DNA of 64,000 nucleotides from positions 62,001 through 126,000 of the forward strand of contig CANHQJ010000009.1 in NCBI GenBank assembly GCA_947462875.1, read 5' to 3'. Position 1 is the first letter of the stretch. Each line of letters opens with the position of its first letter. The DNA is from Verrucomicrobiia bacterium (GTDB lineage Bacteria; Verrucomicrobiota; Verrucomicrobiia; Verrucomicrobiales; Akkermansiaceae). Below the pieces are notes generated by a model. That model ran no database searches. It had not been told where the DNA came from and saw nothing but the letters and a program-made list of their open reading frames with translations. The position numbers and the translations under genes were made by a program. Shown in pieces: positions 15,449 through 23,593 of the stretch.

Positions 15449-17086
15449 GTGGGATTTTGGGATGCGTTCAAACGATGGAAGTTGGCTCAACAGGGGCTTT
15501 CTTCCGGTAAAAAACGACGGGTGTATGATGCGGAAGATCGTTTTTCCGCCTTGCTCGGCAGTGCCCAATGGGTGAATTGGCTGCTGCTCATCGCGTTTGT
15601 GGTGTATCTGGTCGCATTGGTCGTGCGGCAGCCGCATGGCGATATCGACAAGTGGGCGGCGCATGTCTGGCAGCAGGTCATCAGTGCGGTGGTGATGGCG
15701 GTGACGGCGGTGATCATGCTGCGGCTCAATCATCGCGACCTGATGCGGAAAAACGGCGTGGTCTTGCTGCTGCTCGGCGGCTTGCTGCTGCATCTGACTT
15801 TGGTCTGTCTGATATCGCACTGGGTGGATACCTATCACTGGCGCAGCGAGTATAAACTGCTGCTGATTCCGTTCGCCCTCGCGCCGATGGTGCACTCGGT
15901 GCTGTTAGGCCGCAGGGCGGGGACCTTCAGTGCGATTTTTGTGAGCATCGCGGGCACTTTGCTGGTGCCGGCCTCGGAGATGGTCGTCTATCTGATCATG
16001 AGCCTCGCCTGCTGCATGGCGGTGGTGATGTTGACCAGTCGCGTGCGCAAGCGGGCACAGCTGCTGCGGGCGGGGATTTACGCGGGAGGACTTTCGTTGT
16101 TGTTTGCGATCATTTATGGCGAGATTCTCCAGCCGTCTTCACTGGCGGCGCAGGATCGCATGCTGTCTGATGGAGCGATGTTTGCCGTGGCCTTCGGAGT
16201 CGGTTTCATCACGGCGCTGATCGTGAGCGGATTGCTGCCTTTGTTAGAAGGAGCGTTTTCATTGACGACGAATATCAGCTGGCTCGAGTTGTGCGATCTC
16301 AATCACCCGCTGCTCAAGCAGATGCAATTGGACGCCCCGGGGACGTTTCACCACAGCCTGGTGATGGCATCCTTGGCGGAATCGGCGGCGGAAGCCATCG
16401 GCGCCAATGCGGCGCTGTGCCGGGCCTGCGCGTATTTCCACGATGTGGGCAAGTTGAAGAAGCCGGAGTATTTCATCGAGAACCAGGCGGATGGCATGGA
16501 GAATCCGCACGATGCCCTGACACCCACGATGAGCGCGCTGGTGATCATCGCCCACGTGAAGGATGGCGTGGACATGGCGTTGAAACACAAACTCAATCCC
16601 CGCATCATCGATGCCATTCTCGAGCATCATGGCGACTCGATGGTGTATTATTTCTATCGGAAATGCCAGGAGCAGAAGGCGCAGGAGGAGGACAAGGTCG
16701 GCAAGGGCTTGGAGAACGCCGAGGACTTGCCGCAGATCGATGACAAAAATTTCCGCTACCCCGGTCCGCGGCCACGATCGAAGGAGACGGGGATCCTGAG
16801 CCTGGCGGATGCGATCGAGAGTGCATCGCGCTCCTTGAAAAAGCCGAACCCGATCAAGATCCGCGGTCTGGTGGATGACATCGTGCGCAAGCGCTGGGCG
16901 GATGGCCAGCTCGATGACTGCACACTGACCTTGCGCGAGCTCACGAAAGTGCGCGACAGTTTCGCCAATACCCTGCGCAGCATGATGCACAGCCGCATCA
17001 GTTACACCAAAACGGAGGATCCGTTGGATCGCAAGACGAGCGGAGGAAAGAGCGCGGCAGAGAAAAAAGAATCCGTCGAGTCCTGA
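15449..17086 (+). CDS. pgpH: 7TM-HD membrane phosphohydrolase, PgpH/YqfF-like (probable c-di-AMP phosphodiesterase)
   Basis: 545-residue membrane protein. Several hydrophobic helices (about 43-270) match the 7TM region of 7TMR-HD proteins. The cytosolic HD domain follows: LKQMQLDAPGTFHHSL with the first His, CAYFHDVGKLKKPEYF (HD pair), NPHDALTP, IIAHVKDG, ILEHHGD and the final LADAIESASR. In Listeria and Bacillus this architecture degrades cyclic di-AMP. The protein is shorter than YqfF (about 710 residues) because the large extracellular 7TMR-HDED domain is missing from the N-terminus. GTG 15449 is the start. ybeY follows after 2 nt, as in many bacteria, and cdaA lies elsewhere in this window. 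Confidence 0.85.
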   Translation: MGFWDAFKRWKLAQQGLSSGKKRRVYDAEDRFSALLGSAQWVNWLLLIAFVVYLVALVVRQPHGDIDKWAAHVWQQVISAVVMAVTAVIMLRLNHRDLMRKNGVVLLLLGGLLLHLTLVCLISHWVDTYHWRSEYKLLLIPFALAPMVHSVLLGRRAGTFSAIFVSIAGTLLVPASEMVVYLIMSLACCMAVVMLTSRVRKRAQLLRAGIYAGGLSLLFAIIYGEILQPSSLAAQDRMLSDGAMFAVAFGVGFITALIVSGLLPLLEGAFSLTTNISWLELCDLNHPLLKQMQLDAPGTFHHSLVMASLAESAAEAIGANAALCRACAYFHDVGKLKKPEYFIENQADGMENPHDALTPTMSALVIIAHVKDGVDMALKHKLNPRIIDAILEHHGDSMVYYFYRKCQEQKAQEEDKVGKGLENAEDLPQIDDKNFRYPGPRPRSKETGILSLADAIESASRSLKKPNPIKIRGLVDDIVRKRWADGQLDDCTLTLRELTKVRDSFANTLRSMMHSRISYTKTEDPLDRKTSGGKSAAEKKESVES

Positions 17087-17088
17087 AA

Positions 17089-17592
17089 ATGCACATGGGA
17101 AACGAGCCTTTCGCGGTTGAGATGATCGACCATCAGCAGGAAGTGTCCTTGCCGCTCCGGTGGCAAGAGGCCCTGCGCGATGCGGCATCGCAGGCTTGGG
17201 CGATGGTGGCGGAACATGCCTGTGAGGATCATCATCTGTTAGAGATCGACGTGCTGGAGATTGCGTTTGTCAGCCGTGCCGATTCCGATCGCATCCATCG
17301 CGAGTTCATGGACGTGGCGGGGGATACCGATGTGATCACCTTTCTGCATGGCGAGCTGGTCATTTGCCCGGCGGTGGCAGCGGCCCAGGCCGCCGAGCAT
17401 GGCGAGCCGCTGTTGCGCGAGCTGCTGCGCTATGTCATTCATGGCATGCTGCATTTGGCAGGTCATCTTGATGATCAGGAAAACCGTAGGATCGTCATGG
17501 AGAGCATTCAGGAGCAGTTGGTGGCGGAACTCTGGAATCACAAGGATTTTGGGGTCTTTGCGGAGGAAAATGCCAAATTTTTCGAAAAATGA
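17089..17592 (+). CDS. ybeY: Endoribonuclease YbeY
   Basis: Zinc-dependent RNase needed for 16S rRNA 3'-end maturation and ribosome quality control. The 167-residue length is normal. The metal site HGMLHLAGHLD (H-x3-H-x5-H) sits at about 125-135. Upstream lies VLEIAFVSRADSDRIHREFMDVAGDTDVITF, with the conserved D-x-x-T-D-V-(I/L)-(S/T)-F pattern. It begins 2 nt after pgpH and so should be translated from the same mRNA. ATG at 17095 is an alternative start two codons in. Confidence 0.93.
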   Translation: MHMGNEPFAVEMIDHQQEVSLPLRWQEALRDAASQAWAMVAEHACEDHHLLEIDVLEIAFVSRADSDRIHREFMDVAGDTDVITFLHGELVICPAVAAAQAAEHGEPLLRELLRYVIHGMLHLAGHLDDQENRRIVMESIQEQLVAELWNHKDFGVFAEENAKFFEK

Positions 17593-17634
17593 GCACCGAA
17601 AGCAGAAAAAAATGATTTTTTTTTCATTTCATGC

Positions 17635-17662
17635 TTGCCAGCGTTTCAATCTCTGGTATCAA
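17635..17662 (+). promoter_or_regulatory. Predicted promoter of the rpsM-rpsK-rpsD operon
   Basis: TTGCCA (17635-17640), 16 nt, TATCAA (17657-17662). The leader to the rpsM ATG is about 58 nt, long enough to hold a regulatory structure, although none stands out. Confidence 0.45.
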
Positions 17663-17726
17663 CGCCGCCCCGCATCGCTTCACCAACTCTGTCGCATGCG
17701 CCTAAACGCGAATCTACGCAAACATC

Positions 17727-18095
17727 ATGGCCCGCATTTTCGGTATTGAAATTCCTAATGAGAAGCGCATCGAAGCTTCTCTTCCGTTCATTTATGGCAT
17801 CGGTCGTCCGACTGCCACGAAGATCCTTGAGCAAGCCGGGATTGATCCCGACATCCGCACGGGGCAACTTTCCGAGGAGCAACTCGTGAAAATCGCGCAA
17901 GCGATCCAGAGCAACGGCATCGCCATCGAAGGTGACCTTCGTCGTGAGCGTCAGGTTTCGCTGAAGCGCTTGACCTCGATCAACTGCTATCGCGGCATCC
18001 GTCACAAGCGCGGCTTGCCCGTTCGTGGCCAGCGCACCCGCACCAACGCACGCACCCGCAAAGGCAAGAAGAAAACCGTGGGCGTTAAGAAATAA
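17727..18095 (+). CDS. rpsM: 30S ribosomal protein S13
   Basis: Small-subunit head protein that contacts 16S rRNA, tRNA in the P site and the 50S bridge. The 122-residue length is standard. Family features include [36 protein letters not shown] (a helix-two-turns-helix segment) and the C-terminal basic tail [25 protein letters not shown]. It is the first gene of a three-gene ribosomal operon with its own promoter. The usual upstream neighbours infA, rpmJ and secY are not present here, so the alpha operon is separated from the S10/spc block. Confidence 0.98.
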   Translation: MARIFGIEIPNEKRIEASLPFIYGIGRPTATKILEQAGIDPDIRTGQLSEEQLVKIAQAIQSNGIAIEGDLRRERQVSLKRLTSINCYRGIRHKRGLPVRGQRTRTNARTRKGKKKTVGVKK

Positions 18096-18111
18096 TTAGA
18101 TCTCCATTACT

Positions 18112-18636
18112 ATGTCTGAGGAAACAAACAATTCGATCGAACCACAAGTGGCTGCTCCTGCCGTAGAAGCGCCTGCTGCCGCCGCTGAGGCCGTGGCTCC
18201 CAAAAAAGACGAGCGTCGCGACATCTTTGCGGAAATCGCCGGTGGCGAAGAGCAAGTGATCAAAATTCACAAGGCCAAGGGTTCGAAAAACATTACCAAA
18301 GGTATTGTTCACGTCACCTCCACCTTCAACAACACTCTCGTTTCCGTGACGGACGCTCTGGGCAATGCGCTCGGCTGGTCCAGCGCCGGCAAGATGGGCT
18401 TCAAAGGTTCCCGCAAGAGCACGGCGTATGCCGCTCAGGTCGTGTGCCAGGACGCCTGCCGCCAAGCCATGGGTCACGGTCTCCGCGAAGCGGAAGTGCG
18501 CGTGAAGGGCCCGGGTTCCGGCCGCGAGTCCGCTGTGCGTGCCGTGCAAACCATCGGCATTGAAATCATCTCCATCGACGACGTGACCCCCGTTCCCCAC
18601 AACGGTTGCCGTCCGAAAAAAGCTCGTCGCGTCTAA
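18112..18636 (+). CDS. rpsK: 30S ribosomal protein S11 with an N-terminal extension
   Basis: Platform protein that binds the 690 and 790 regions of 16S rRNA near the Shine-Dalgarno helix. The conserved part (residues about 52-174; [47 protein letters not shown], and the terminus [12 protein letters not shown]) is complete. Ahead of it is an extra stretch of about 50 residues rich in Ala, Glu and Pro with no family counterpart in the 129-residue E. coli protein. This low-complexity extension lies near the mRNA exit site; any role is unknown. It starts 16 nt after rpsM. Confidence 0.97.
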   Translation: MSEETNNSIEPQVAAPAVEAPAAAAEAVAPKKDERRDIFAEIAGGEEQVIKIHKAKGSKNITKGIVHVTSTFNNTLVSVTDALGNALGWSSAGKMGFKGSRKSTAYAAQVVCQDACRQAMGHGLREAEVRVKGPGSGRESAVRAVQTIGIEIISIDDVTPVPHNGCRPKKARRV

Positions 18637-18662
18637 TCCCCAATTTTTACACTTACAAGATC

Positions 18663-19274
18663 ATGGCACGTTATACAGGTCCCCGCACAAGAATCAGCCG
18701 CCGCTTCGGTGTGCCTTTGTTTGGTTCCAACAAGTCGTTGGAGCGTCGCAATTTCCCACCCGGCCAGCACGGCATCCGCGCCGGTCGTAAGAAGAAGAGT
18801 GAATACTCGGTGGCTCTTGGTGAAAAACAAAAACTCCGTTTCCAGTACGGCGTTCTGGAAAAACAATTCCGCGGTTACTACGAAGAGGCGGCCCGCCGTC
18901 GTGGCATCACCGGTGAAATCATCCTGCAATTGCTGGAGCTCCGTCTCGACAATGTTTGCTACCGCCTCGGCTTCGGCAACACCCGTCAGGCAGCCCGTCA
19001 GTTGGTCAATCACGGCCATGTGCTGGTGAACGGTCACGTGGTGGACATCGCCAGCTACGAGTGCAAAGCCGGTGACGTGATCAAACTCGCCGCCAAGCCC
19101 TCCTCGCAGCAAATGGGCCTGCGCATGCTCGACCTGACCCAGGCAGTGCCGTTGGTCGATTGGTTGACTCTCGATCGCAACGCGCTCGAAGGCACCATCT
19201 CCCGCGTGCCAGAGCGTTCGGACGTGGATCCAATGGTCAACGAGCAGTTGATCGTGGAGCTTTACTCCCGCTAA
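18663..19274 (+). CDS. rpsD: 30S ribosomal protein S4
   Basis: Primary 16S rRNA-binding protein of the 30S body; in E. coli it also represses its own operon. The 203-residue product has the N-terminal MARYTGPRTRISRRFG, the S4 RNA-binding domain (LELRLDNVCYRLGFGNTRQAARQLVNHGHVLVNG, about 92-125) and the expected C-terminus. The N-terminal zinc cysteines of some S4 proteins are absent (C- form). It is the last gene of the operon. rpoA and rplQ, which follow S4 in most bacteria, are replaced by a strong terminator and unrelated genes. Confidence 0.98.
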   Translation: MARYTGPRTRISRRFGVPLFGSNKSLERRNFPPGQHGIRAGRKKKSEYSVALGEKQKLRFQYGVLEKQFRGYYEEAARRRGITGEIILQLLELRLDNVCYRLGFGNTRQAARQLVNHGHVLVNGHVVDIASYECKAGDVIKLAAKPSSQQMGLRMLDLTQAVPLVDWLTLDRNALEGTISRVPERSDVDPMVNEQLIVELYSR

Positions 19275-19296
19275 TCGTTCCCGCAACGAACCAAAC

Positions 19297-19328
19297 AACC
19301 TCGCCACCCTCGGGTCGCGGGGTTTTTT
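19297..19328 (+). terminator. Rho-independent terminator of the ribosomal protein operon
   Basis: AACCTCGC (19297-19304) pairs with GCGGGGTT (19317-19324, one G-U pair). The stem continues inward with ACCC/GGGT, and a run of six T follows (19323-19328). Confidence 0.85.
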
Positions 19329-19334
19329 GTTGTC

Positions 19335-19404
19335 GTGGCGGAGGCATCTTGCCTCCAAGCCTAACAGAGGAAGATTCAGCCAGGAGGCAAGATGCCTCGG
19401 CCAC
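19335..19404. repeat. 70-nt palindromic repeat, copy 1
   Basis: Two 22-nt arms (19335-19356 and 19383-19404) are inverted copies with one mismatch and enclose a 26-nt loop. The same element with the same 70-nt length and the same loop start (AAGCCT) recurs at 22788. It is a REP-like dispersed repeat between rpsD and the next gene. Confidence 0.8.
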
Positions 19405-19415
19405 GGGAAATCTCC

Positions 19416-19444
19416 TTGCGTCCGTAGCGCCTACCCGATAGATT
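19416..19444 (+). promoter_or_regulatory. Predicted near-leaderless promoter of the two-gene helical-protein unit
   Basis: TTGCGT (19416-19421), 17 nt, TAGATT (19439-19444), 6 nt before the ATG at 19451. Confidence 0.45.
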
Positions 19445-19450
19445 CGCGCT

Positions 19451-21439
19451 ATGCTTCACCGTCGCGGGAAAATCATGCTCGTTCTCTGCTGCGGCTTGGT
19501 GGTGGGAGGCACGCTGGGGCGCTATCGCACGCTGCAGCTCGCAGATAAACAGAGCAACAAGCCTGTGCCCGTCGTTTTTCACGCGGAAGAGTTCGCGCAG
19601 GCATCTTTGCCCGATTCGGCGATGATCCTTGCTCGGAATCTGGCCCAAGCGGATGCCCAACGTTGCGCCGAGTTGGCCAATGCGATGTTGGCGAAACGGA
19701 TCAAGGTCACCGCGCCGATCGACCCTTTTTCGACGAACTCGAGGGTGGAAACGTATGAGGAAATGCTGCCGTCGAGGGCCTGGTCGGGGCTTTTCAAGCG
19801 TTGGATGAAGGTCGCTCCGCAGGCGGCATGGGAGTTTGTGCTGGCGCATCACAGTGAGAAGTTGCCCTTGCGCGAAGTGGCGTTGTTTCAATGGGCGCTC
19901 TATAATCCCCATGCGGCAGTGCAGGCGGCGGGGTCTCAGATCGACTCGACCGAGAAGGCGGAAATTCTGCGTGCCTGTGTGGAGAAAAATCCGGCGTTGG
20001 GCTTGGATTTGCTGAGGCAGTGGGGGCTCGATTCCTTCAACGATGATCCGGATGATCCCTTCGATAGTAATGATTTTCTCCCGAGTCGATTGCTCCGGAA
20101 ACATGCGGAAACTTCACCTGCGGCGGCGCTGGAGTGGTGCCAAGCCTTTGCTCCCGATGAATTATTCTCGGTATGCGCGGGATGGATGAAGTGTGATGAG
20201 GCGGCTTGTTTGGCCTGGCTCAAAACCCAAGAGGTGGAAAAACAGAAGGATTTACTGGAGAGTTTATTGGAGGAAGAGCAGGTGAGCGCTGGTTCGATTC
20301 GTCAGTTGGCAACCTTGTGCAAACCGGAGGAAATTTTTAGTTCGTTGGACGATGGTTTGTGCAGTCTGGCCAATCGGGATGCAAGCATGGCGCAGTCTCT
20401 CATCGAAGAATTGCTGACAAATCCGACCGATCGCATGATGGCGCGCTCTTTGATCGCTGAACAATTGATGAAGGCCGATCCCCGCAAGGCGATGGAAATT
20501 CTCCTGCCCTCGCTGCGTGAGGCACTTCCTTTCTATGCACAGCCGACGCCTCAATTCTCAGGTTTTCCGATCGATTCTTATCAAGAGGCAGGTCCTGATT
20601 ATTACGGTGTCGCCACAGTGCTTGGATCCTACATCAACCTTGGTTCTGCCGCAGGTGTGAGTTCGCAGGAAATTCTGCAAGTCCTGCAAGACATTCATCC
20701 GCAATATCACGCCTGGTTGATCGGAGATAATTGGGAGGGTCTTACGGAGGCCCTGGGTCACCCAAGTGAGTGGGCACTGCCCTTTTTGCAAGACATGCCG
20801 CGCGAGGATCTGAAGGATTTGTTAGAGTATTTCGAAGATCCCCCCGATGCCGTCTGGCGTGATTTGAAGAAGAGGCCCGAGGGAACCCTGCGTGATGTCA
20901 TGAGCGAGCGATACCTGGAATTATTGATCGCCGATGATGCTCCCTTTGATGTGTTGATGGCGCGGGCGAAGGAACTGGGCGGGACGCGCTTGGATCTGAG
21001 TTCCGTCTATGATGTGTGGATGGACAAAGAACCGGCAGCGGCACTGCAACATCTCATAGCGAATCCTGATGCCAAGATCACGGAGTGGCAGACGGTGATA
21101 GGTAATGGCTATCAGAAATACGCAGCGGAAATTCAGGATGCTGTCGAGCGGATGCCAGCGGGAGAGTTGCGTAGCAAGGCCGTGCAAAGCCTTGCAGTCG
21201 CTGCTCTGAATCATGATGATGATATTGTCACCTCCATGTATTGGGCGACGGAAATTACCGACCGCTTGAAGCGCACAGAGCTACTGAGACAGGCTTGGAA
21301 TCAATGGCAGGAGGATGAAAAGAGAAACCGCGATCCGCAAATTCTTGAGGGGGTCCGGCAGAATCTGGAGCATTCCTCTCTCGAGGCACGGGAGAAAGCC
21401 CTATGGCTGGAGCGTTTGGAAAGCGAGGTCCCGCGATGA
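19451..21439 (+). CDS. Membrane-anchored helical protein of unknown function (first of a coupled pair)
   Basis: 662-residue protein that I do not recognise. Residues about 7-24 (KIMLVLCCGLVVGGTLG) form a single membrane anchor or signal. The rest is predicted helical, with irregular repeated units in which phrases such as AWEFVLAHHSEKLPLREVALFQWALYNPHAAVQAAG and ARSLIAEQLMKADPRKAMEILL recur in spirit: a Trp/Leu-rich helix, then a residue run ending in P-x-A-A/x-A. This resembles Verrucomicrobia-specific HEAT/TPR-like secreted proteins. Its codon use is less biased than that of its neighbours (TTA codons in several contexts). The stop overlaps the next start (ATGA), so the two are translationally coupled. 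Confidence 0.7.
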   Translation: MLHRRGKIMLVLCCGLVVGGTLGRYRTLQLADKQSNKPVPVVFHAEEFAQASLPDSAMILARNLAQADAQRCAELANAMLAKRIKVTAPIDPFSTNSRVETYEEMLPSRAWSGLFKRWMKVAPQAAWEFVLAHHSEKLPLREVALFQWALYNPHAAVQAAGSQIDSTEKAEILRACVEKNPALGLDLLRQWGLDSFNDDPDDPFDSNDFLPSRLLRKHAETSPAAALEWCQAFAPDELFSVCAGWMKCDEAACLAWLKTQEVEKQKDLLESLLEEEQVSAGSIRQLATLCKPEEIFSSLDDGLCSLANRDASMAQSLIEELLTNPTDRMMARSLIAEQLMKADPRKAMEILLPSLREALPFYAQPTPQFSGFPIDSYQEAGPDYYGVATVLGSYINLGSAAGVSSQEILQVLQDIHPQYHAWLIGDNWEGLTEALGHPSEWALPFLQDMPREDLKDLLEYFEDPPDAVWRDLKKRPEGTLRDVMSERYLELLIADDAPFDVLMARAKELGGTRLDLSSVYDVWMDKEPAAALQHLIANPDAKITEWQTVIGNGYQKYAAEIQDAVERMPAGELRSKAVQSLAVAALNHDDDIVTSMYWATEITDRLKRTELLRQAWNQWQEDEKRNRDPQILEGVRQNLEHSSLEAREKALWLERLESEVPR

Positions 21440-22785
21440 GACTCTATCTGATGGTATTCGCGGCATCGTGTGCCGTGGGCTACATGGCCTTTTCTCTGCG
21501 ACAAAGCCAAGCGTGGTGGGGCATGGAGAGCTTGGAGGATTCGGCGTCCCAGCGCACCAAGAGCGCGCGTGAATCGGAGGAAATCGCCGATTATGAGAAT
21601 CTGCTGATGAGTGACGACGAAAAGTTCGAGCGGGAGTTGAGTGAAGCGAAGAGTCTTTCGGCCTTGTTAGGGCTGGCAGAGAAACAACTGCGGGGAGGGG
21701 ATTACTCATCGAATGAACTGGATCGGATTGCTTATCAATTGGCGGAACTTTATCCCGCAGAAGCCCTGCGTTATTATGTCGCGCGACCTACCCATGCGGA
21801 AATGAATGAGCACATGTTTGATGCAATCATCAGTGCATGGTCACGGCGTGATTGGGTGGCCTGCATCTCGTATTTCGATCAGGATGCGACTCTTACCACT
21901 AGAGAATTTTGTGAGCGCTGGGACAAGACCACTGATGAATTCGACGATGAGCGTCCGCCTGGATTTTTGCAGGTCTTTGGCAGACTGAGTGAAGAGAGGC
22001 AAAAAGCGCTGATGAGCTATCTTTCCCCCGATGAAAAAGCATTTCTGCTACCAGCCATCAGGGATAAGGCACTGCGAGCAGAAATAGAGGATGAGTACCG
22101 TATCGCTCAGCAAAAAGCATCCGAGGCCGCTGCGAAACCGAAAGAGAGCAGCCCGAAGCAAGCGGATCCAGAAGAGCAACTTGTTGCCGACTTGCAGAAG
22201 CAATGGAAAAAGGAGCCGCCGGATGTGGAGCGTCTTGCGGATAACCTGCGAAGTATCAAAAACCGCGAGCGCCGTCATGAGCTTCTGCGTCGCCAACTGG
22301 AACCGCGCAGCGATCCAGCGGAGGATGCGACCGCGTGGATGACGCGCGTGACGGATACGCTCGCGGCGGTGGGGGAGGTTCCGCAATTGAACATCAATTT
22401 TAACGGAGACACCAACCAAGGATACCGCTCGGTTTTCATGGAATGGCTGCCCCGTCAAACACCGCAAGTCCAGCGCGCGTGGGCGGACAACGTTATCCGC
22501 GCGAGAGAGCCTGAGCAGTCTCTGAAGTGGATTGAAAATCTCTCAACGGCATCCTTGCGCAGAGATATGCGGGATGAGGTGCTTACTTCATGGGCATTGA
22601 GAGATGCGCCCGAAGCCGCGCGATACATGGCAGAAAAAGCGACCGCCGAAGAGCAGGAATCTTATTTACCGCAAGCGGTGCGCACCTGGGCGCTGCATGA
22701 TTTCGCCTCCGCCTCTCAATGGCTGAAGTCGCAGCCAGACTCGGAGGCCAAAAGGCAGGCCATGCAGAAGATCGGGGTGGAGTGA
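21436..22785 (+). CDS. Membrane-anchored helical protein of unknown function (second of the pair)
   Basis: 449-residue protein overlapping its predecessor by 4 nt. An N-terminal anchor (MRLYLMVFAASCAVGYMAF) precedes a charged, helical body with a coiled-coil-like segment (about 215-265, rich in Lys, Glu and Gln). The C-terminal third contains AWADNVIRAREPEQSLKWIENL, TSWALRDAPEAARYMAEK and TWALHDFASASQWLKSQPDSEAKRQAM. These are repeated units of the same 'W-A-L-x-D-P/F-x-x-A-x-x-W/Y' type found in many Verrucomicrobia exported proteins, and the first gene shows related units. The function is unknown. The pair is bracketed by two copies of a 70-nt palindrome. Confidence 0.7.
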   Translation: MRLYLMVFAASCAVGYMAFSLRQSQAWWGMESLEDSASQRTKSARESEEIADYENLLMSDDEKFERELSEAKSLSALLGLAEKQLRGGDYSSNELDRIAYQLAELYPAEALRYYVARPTHAEMNEHMFDAIISAWSRRDWVACISYFDQDATLTTREFCERWDKTTDEFDDERPPGFLQVFGRLSEERQKALMSYLSPDEKAFLLPAIRDKALRAEIEDEYRIAQQKASEAAAKPKESSPKQADPEEQLVADLQKQWKKEPPDVERLADNLRSIKNRERRHELLRRQLEPRSDPAEDATAWMTRVTDTLAAVGEVPQLNINFNGDTNQGYRSVFMEWLPRQTPQVQRAWADNVIRAREPEQSLKWIENLSTASLRRDMRDEVLTSWALRDAPEAARYMAEKATAEEQESYLPQAVRTWALHDFASASQWLKSQPDSEAKRQAMQKIGVE

Positions 22786-22787
22786 GC

Positions 22788-22857
22788 GTGGCGGCGGCAT
22801 CTTGCCTCCAAGCCTGATGTGAGAAGAATGGGCCGGGAGGCAAGATGCCTCCGCCAC
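22788..22857. repeat. 70-nt palindromic repeat, copy 2
   Basis: 22-nt inverted arms (22788-22809 and 22836-22857, one mismatch) enclose a 26-nt loop, matching the copy at 19335. It fills almost the whole gap between two convergent genes (stops at 22785 and 22860), so it may also act as a two-way terminator. Confidence 0.8.
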
Positions 22858-22859
22858 GA

Positions 22860-23252
22860 TTACTTTTCCGCCGTGACTTTGGGAAAGTATTTCACGTGGG
22901 GCAGACCTTTGAAGTCGGCATCTTGTGTCCAGAGGGTGGCATGATGGCTGAGGGCTGTCGCGTAGATGAGGGAATCGGCCATGGCCAGTTTGTAGCGCGC
23001 GCCTAATGCTGCGGCGAGCGCGGCGATTTCTGTCGTGACGGGGCTGATGTGATATTGCTGCAAAAAGGCAAGGACCTGCTCTGTGATTGTTTCTCCTGAG
23101 ACACGCGTGAGGTAGCGCGCCATCTCATAGATGCTGATCGAGGAAATGATGACGGATTCCGCCTTGGCTAACGCTTTTTCGAATTTCGCGGCATGGGGGC
23201 CATCGTGGGTGATTTCCAATAAAGCCGAGGTATCGAAGCAGTGCACGTTCAT
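22860..23252 (-). CDS. vapC: PIN-domain ribonuclease toxin, VapC family
   Basis: 130-residue PIN-domain protein, the likely RNase toxin of a type II toxin-antitoxin pair. The acidic metal-binding residues are in place: Asp7 (CFDTSALLE), Glu in SISIYEMARYL (about 43), Asp in LAMADSLIYATA (about 92) and Asp in LWTQDADF (about 110). Targets of VapC enzymes are usually initiator tRNA, other tRNAs or 23S rRNA; the target here is unknown. Its start overlaps the end of the antitoxin gene by 4 nt (ATGA). Confidence 0.88.
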   Translation of the reverse strand: MNVHCFDTSALLEITHDGPHAAKFEKALAKAESVIISSISIYEMARYLTRVSGETITEQVLAFLQQYHISPVTTEIAALAAALGARYKLAMADSLIYATALSHHATLWTQDADFKGLPHVKYFPKVTAEK

Positions 23253-23467
23253 GGCAGCGTGCGATCGGATTTTTCGCGGACGAATTCGCTGTGCGCTTTC
23301 CCCTTGAGGATGCCTCTCAATTGATCCGGCGTCAGGATCGGACTGACTTCAATTTTCCCATCGACCTGCTTGAACTGAAGGCGTTGTCCCGGCTGGAGAT
23401 TCATCGCTTTACGAATCTCTTTTGGTATTACGACTTGATATTTGGGAGATAACTGTGCTGTTGTCAT
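23249..23467 (-). CDS. vapB: AbrB/SpoVT-family antitoxin (VapB-like)
   Basis: 72-residue DNA-binding antitoxin. The swapped-hairpin AbrB domain is complete: AQLSPKYQVVIPKEIRKAMNLQPGQRLQF, then KIEVSPI (residues about 4-45). The C-terminal tail (RGILKGKAHSEFVREKSDRTLP) would wrap the toxin and block its active site. It precedes and is coupled to the PIN-domain gene. Autoregulation by binding its own promoter is expected for the family, and a direct repeat of ACGTTT lies just upstream. Confidence 0.88.
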   Translation of the reverse strand: MTTAQLSPKYQVVIPKEIRKAMNLQPGQRLQFKQVDGKIEVSPILTPDQLRGILKGKAHSEFVREKSDRTLP

Positions 23468-23492
23468 ACGTTTTGTATTTTAGGCTACGTTT
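23468..23492 (-). promoter_or_regulatory. Possible autoregulatory operator of the VapBC pair
   Basis: Two direct ACGTTT hexamers (23468-23473 and 23487-23492, read on the plus strand) flank a minus-strand TAAAAT that sits 9 nt before the vapB ATG. The layout suits AbrB-type autorepression; this is inferred only. Confidence 0.25.
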
Positions 23493-23593
23493 CACATTTA
23501 TCCAGCATTTTTTGCGTGGGGGATGCGCGGCGGGCGACATTTTGTGCCCTGCCAGGGAATGAATCAGGCGGTTGGCGAGACGCCTCCGCCACG

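Noticed and set aside
23579-23592. Third full copy of the 70-nt palindrome
   Set aside because: Only a degenerate right arm is present; no matching left arm lies at the expected distance.
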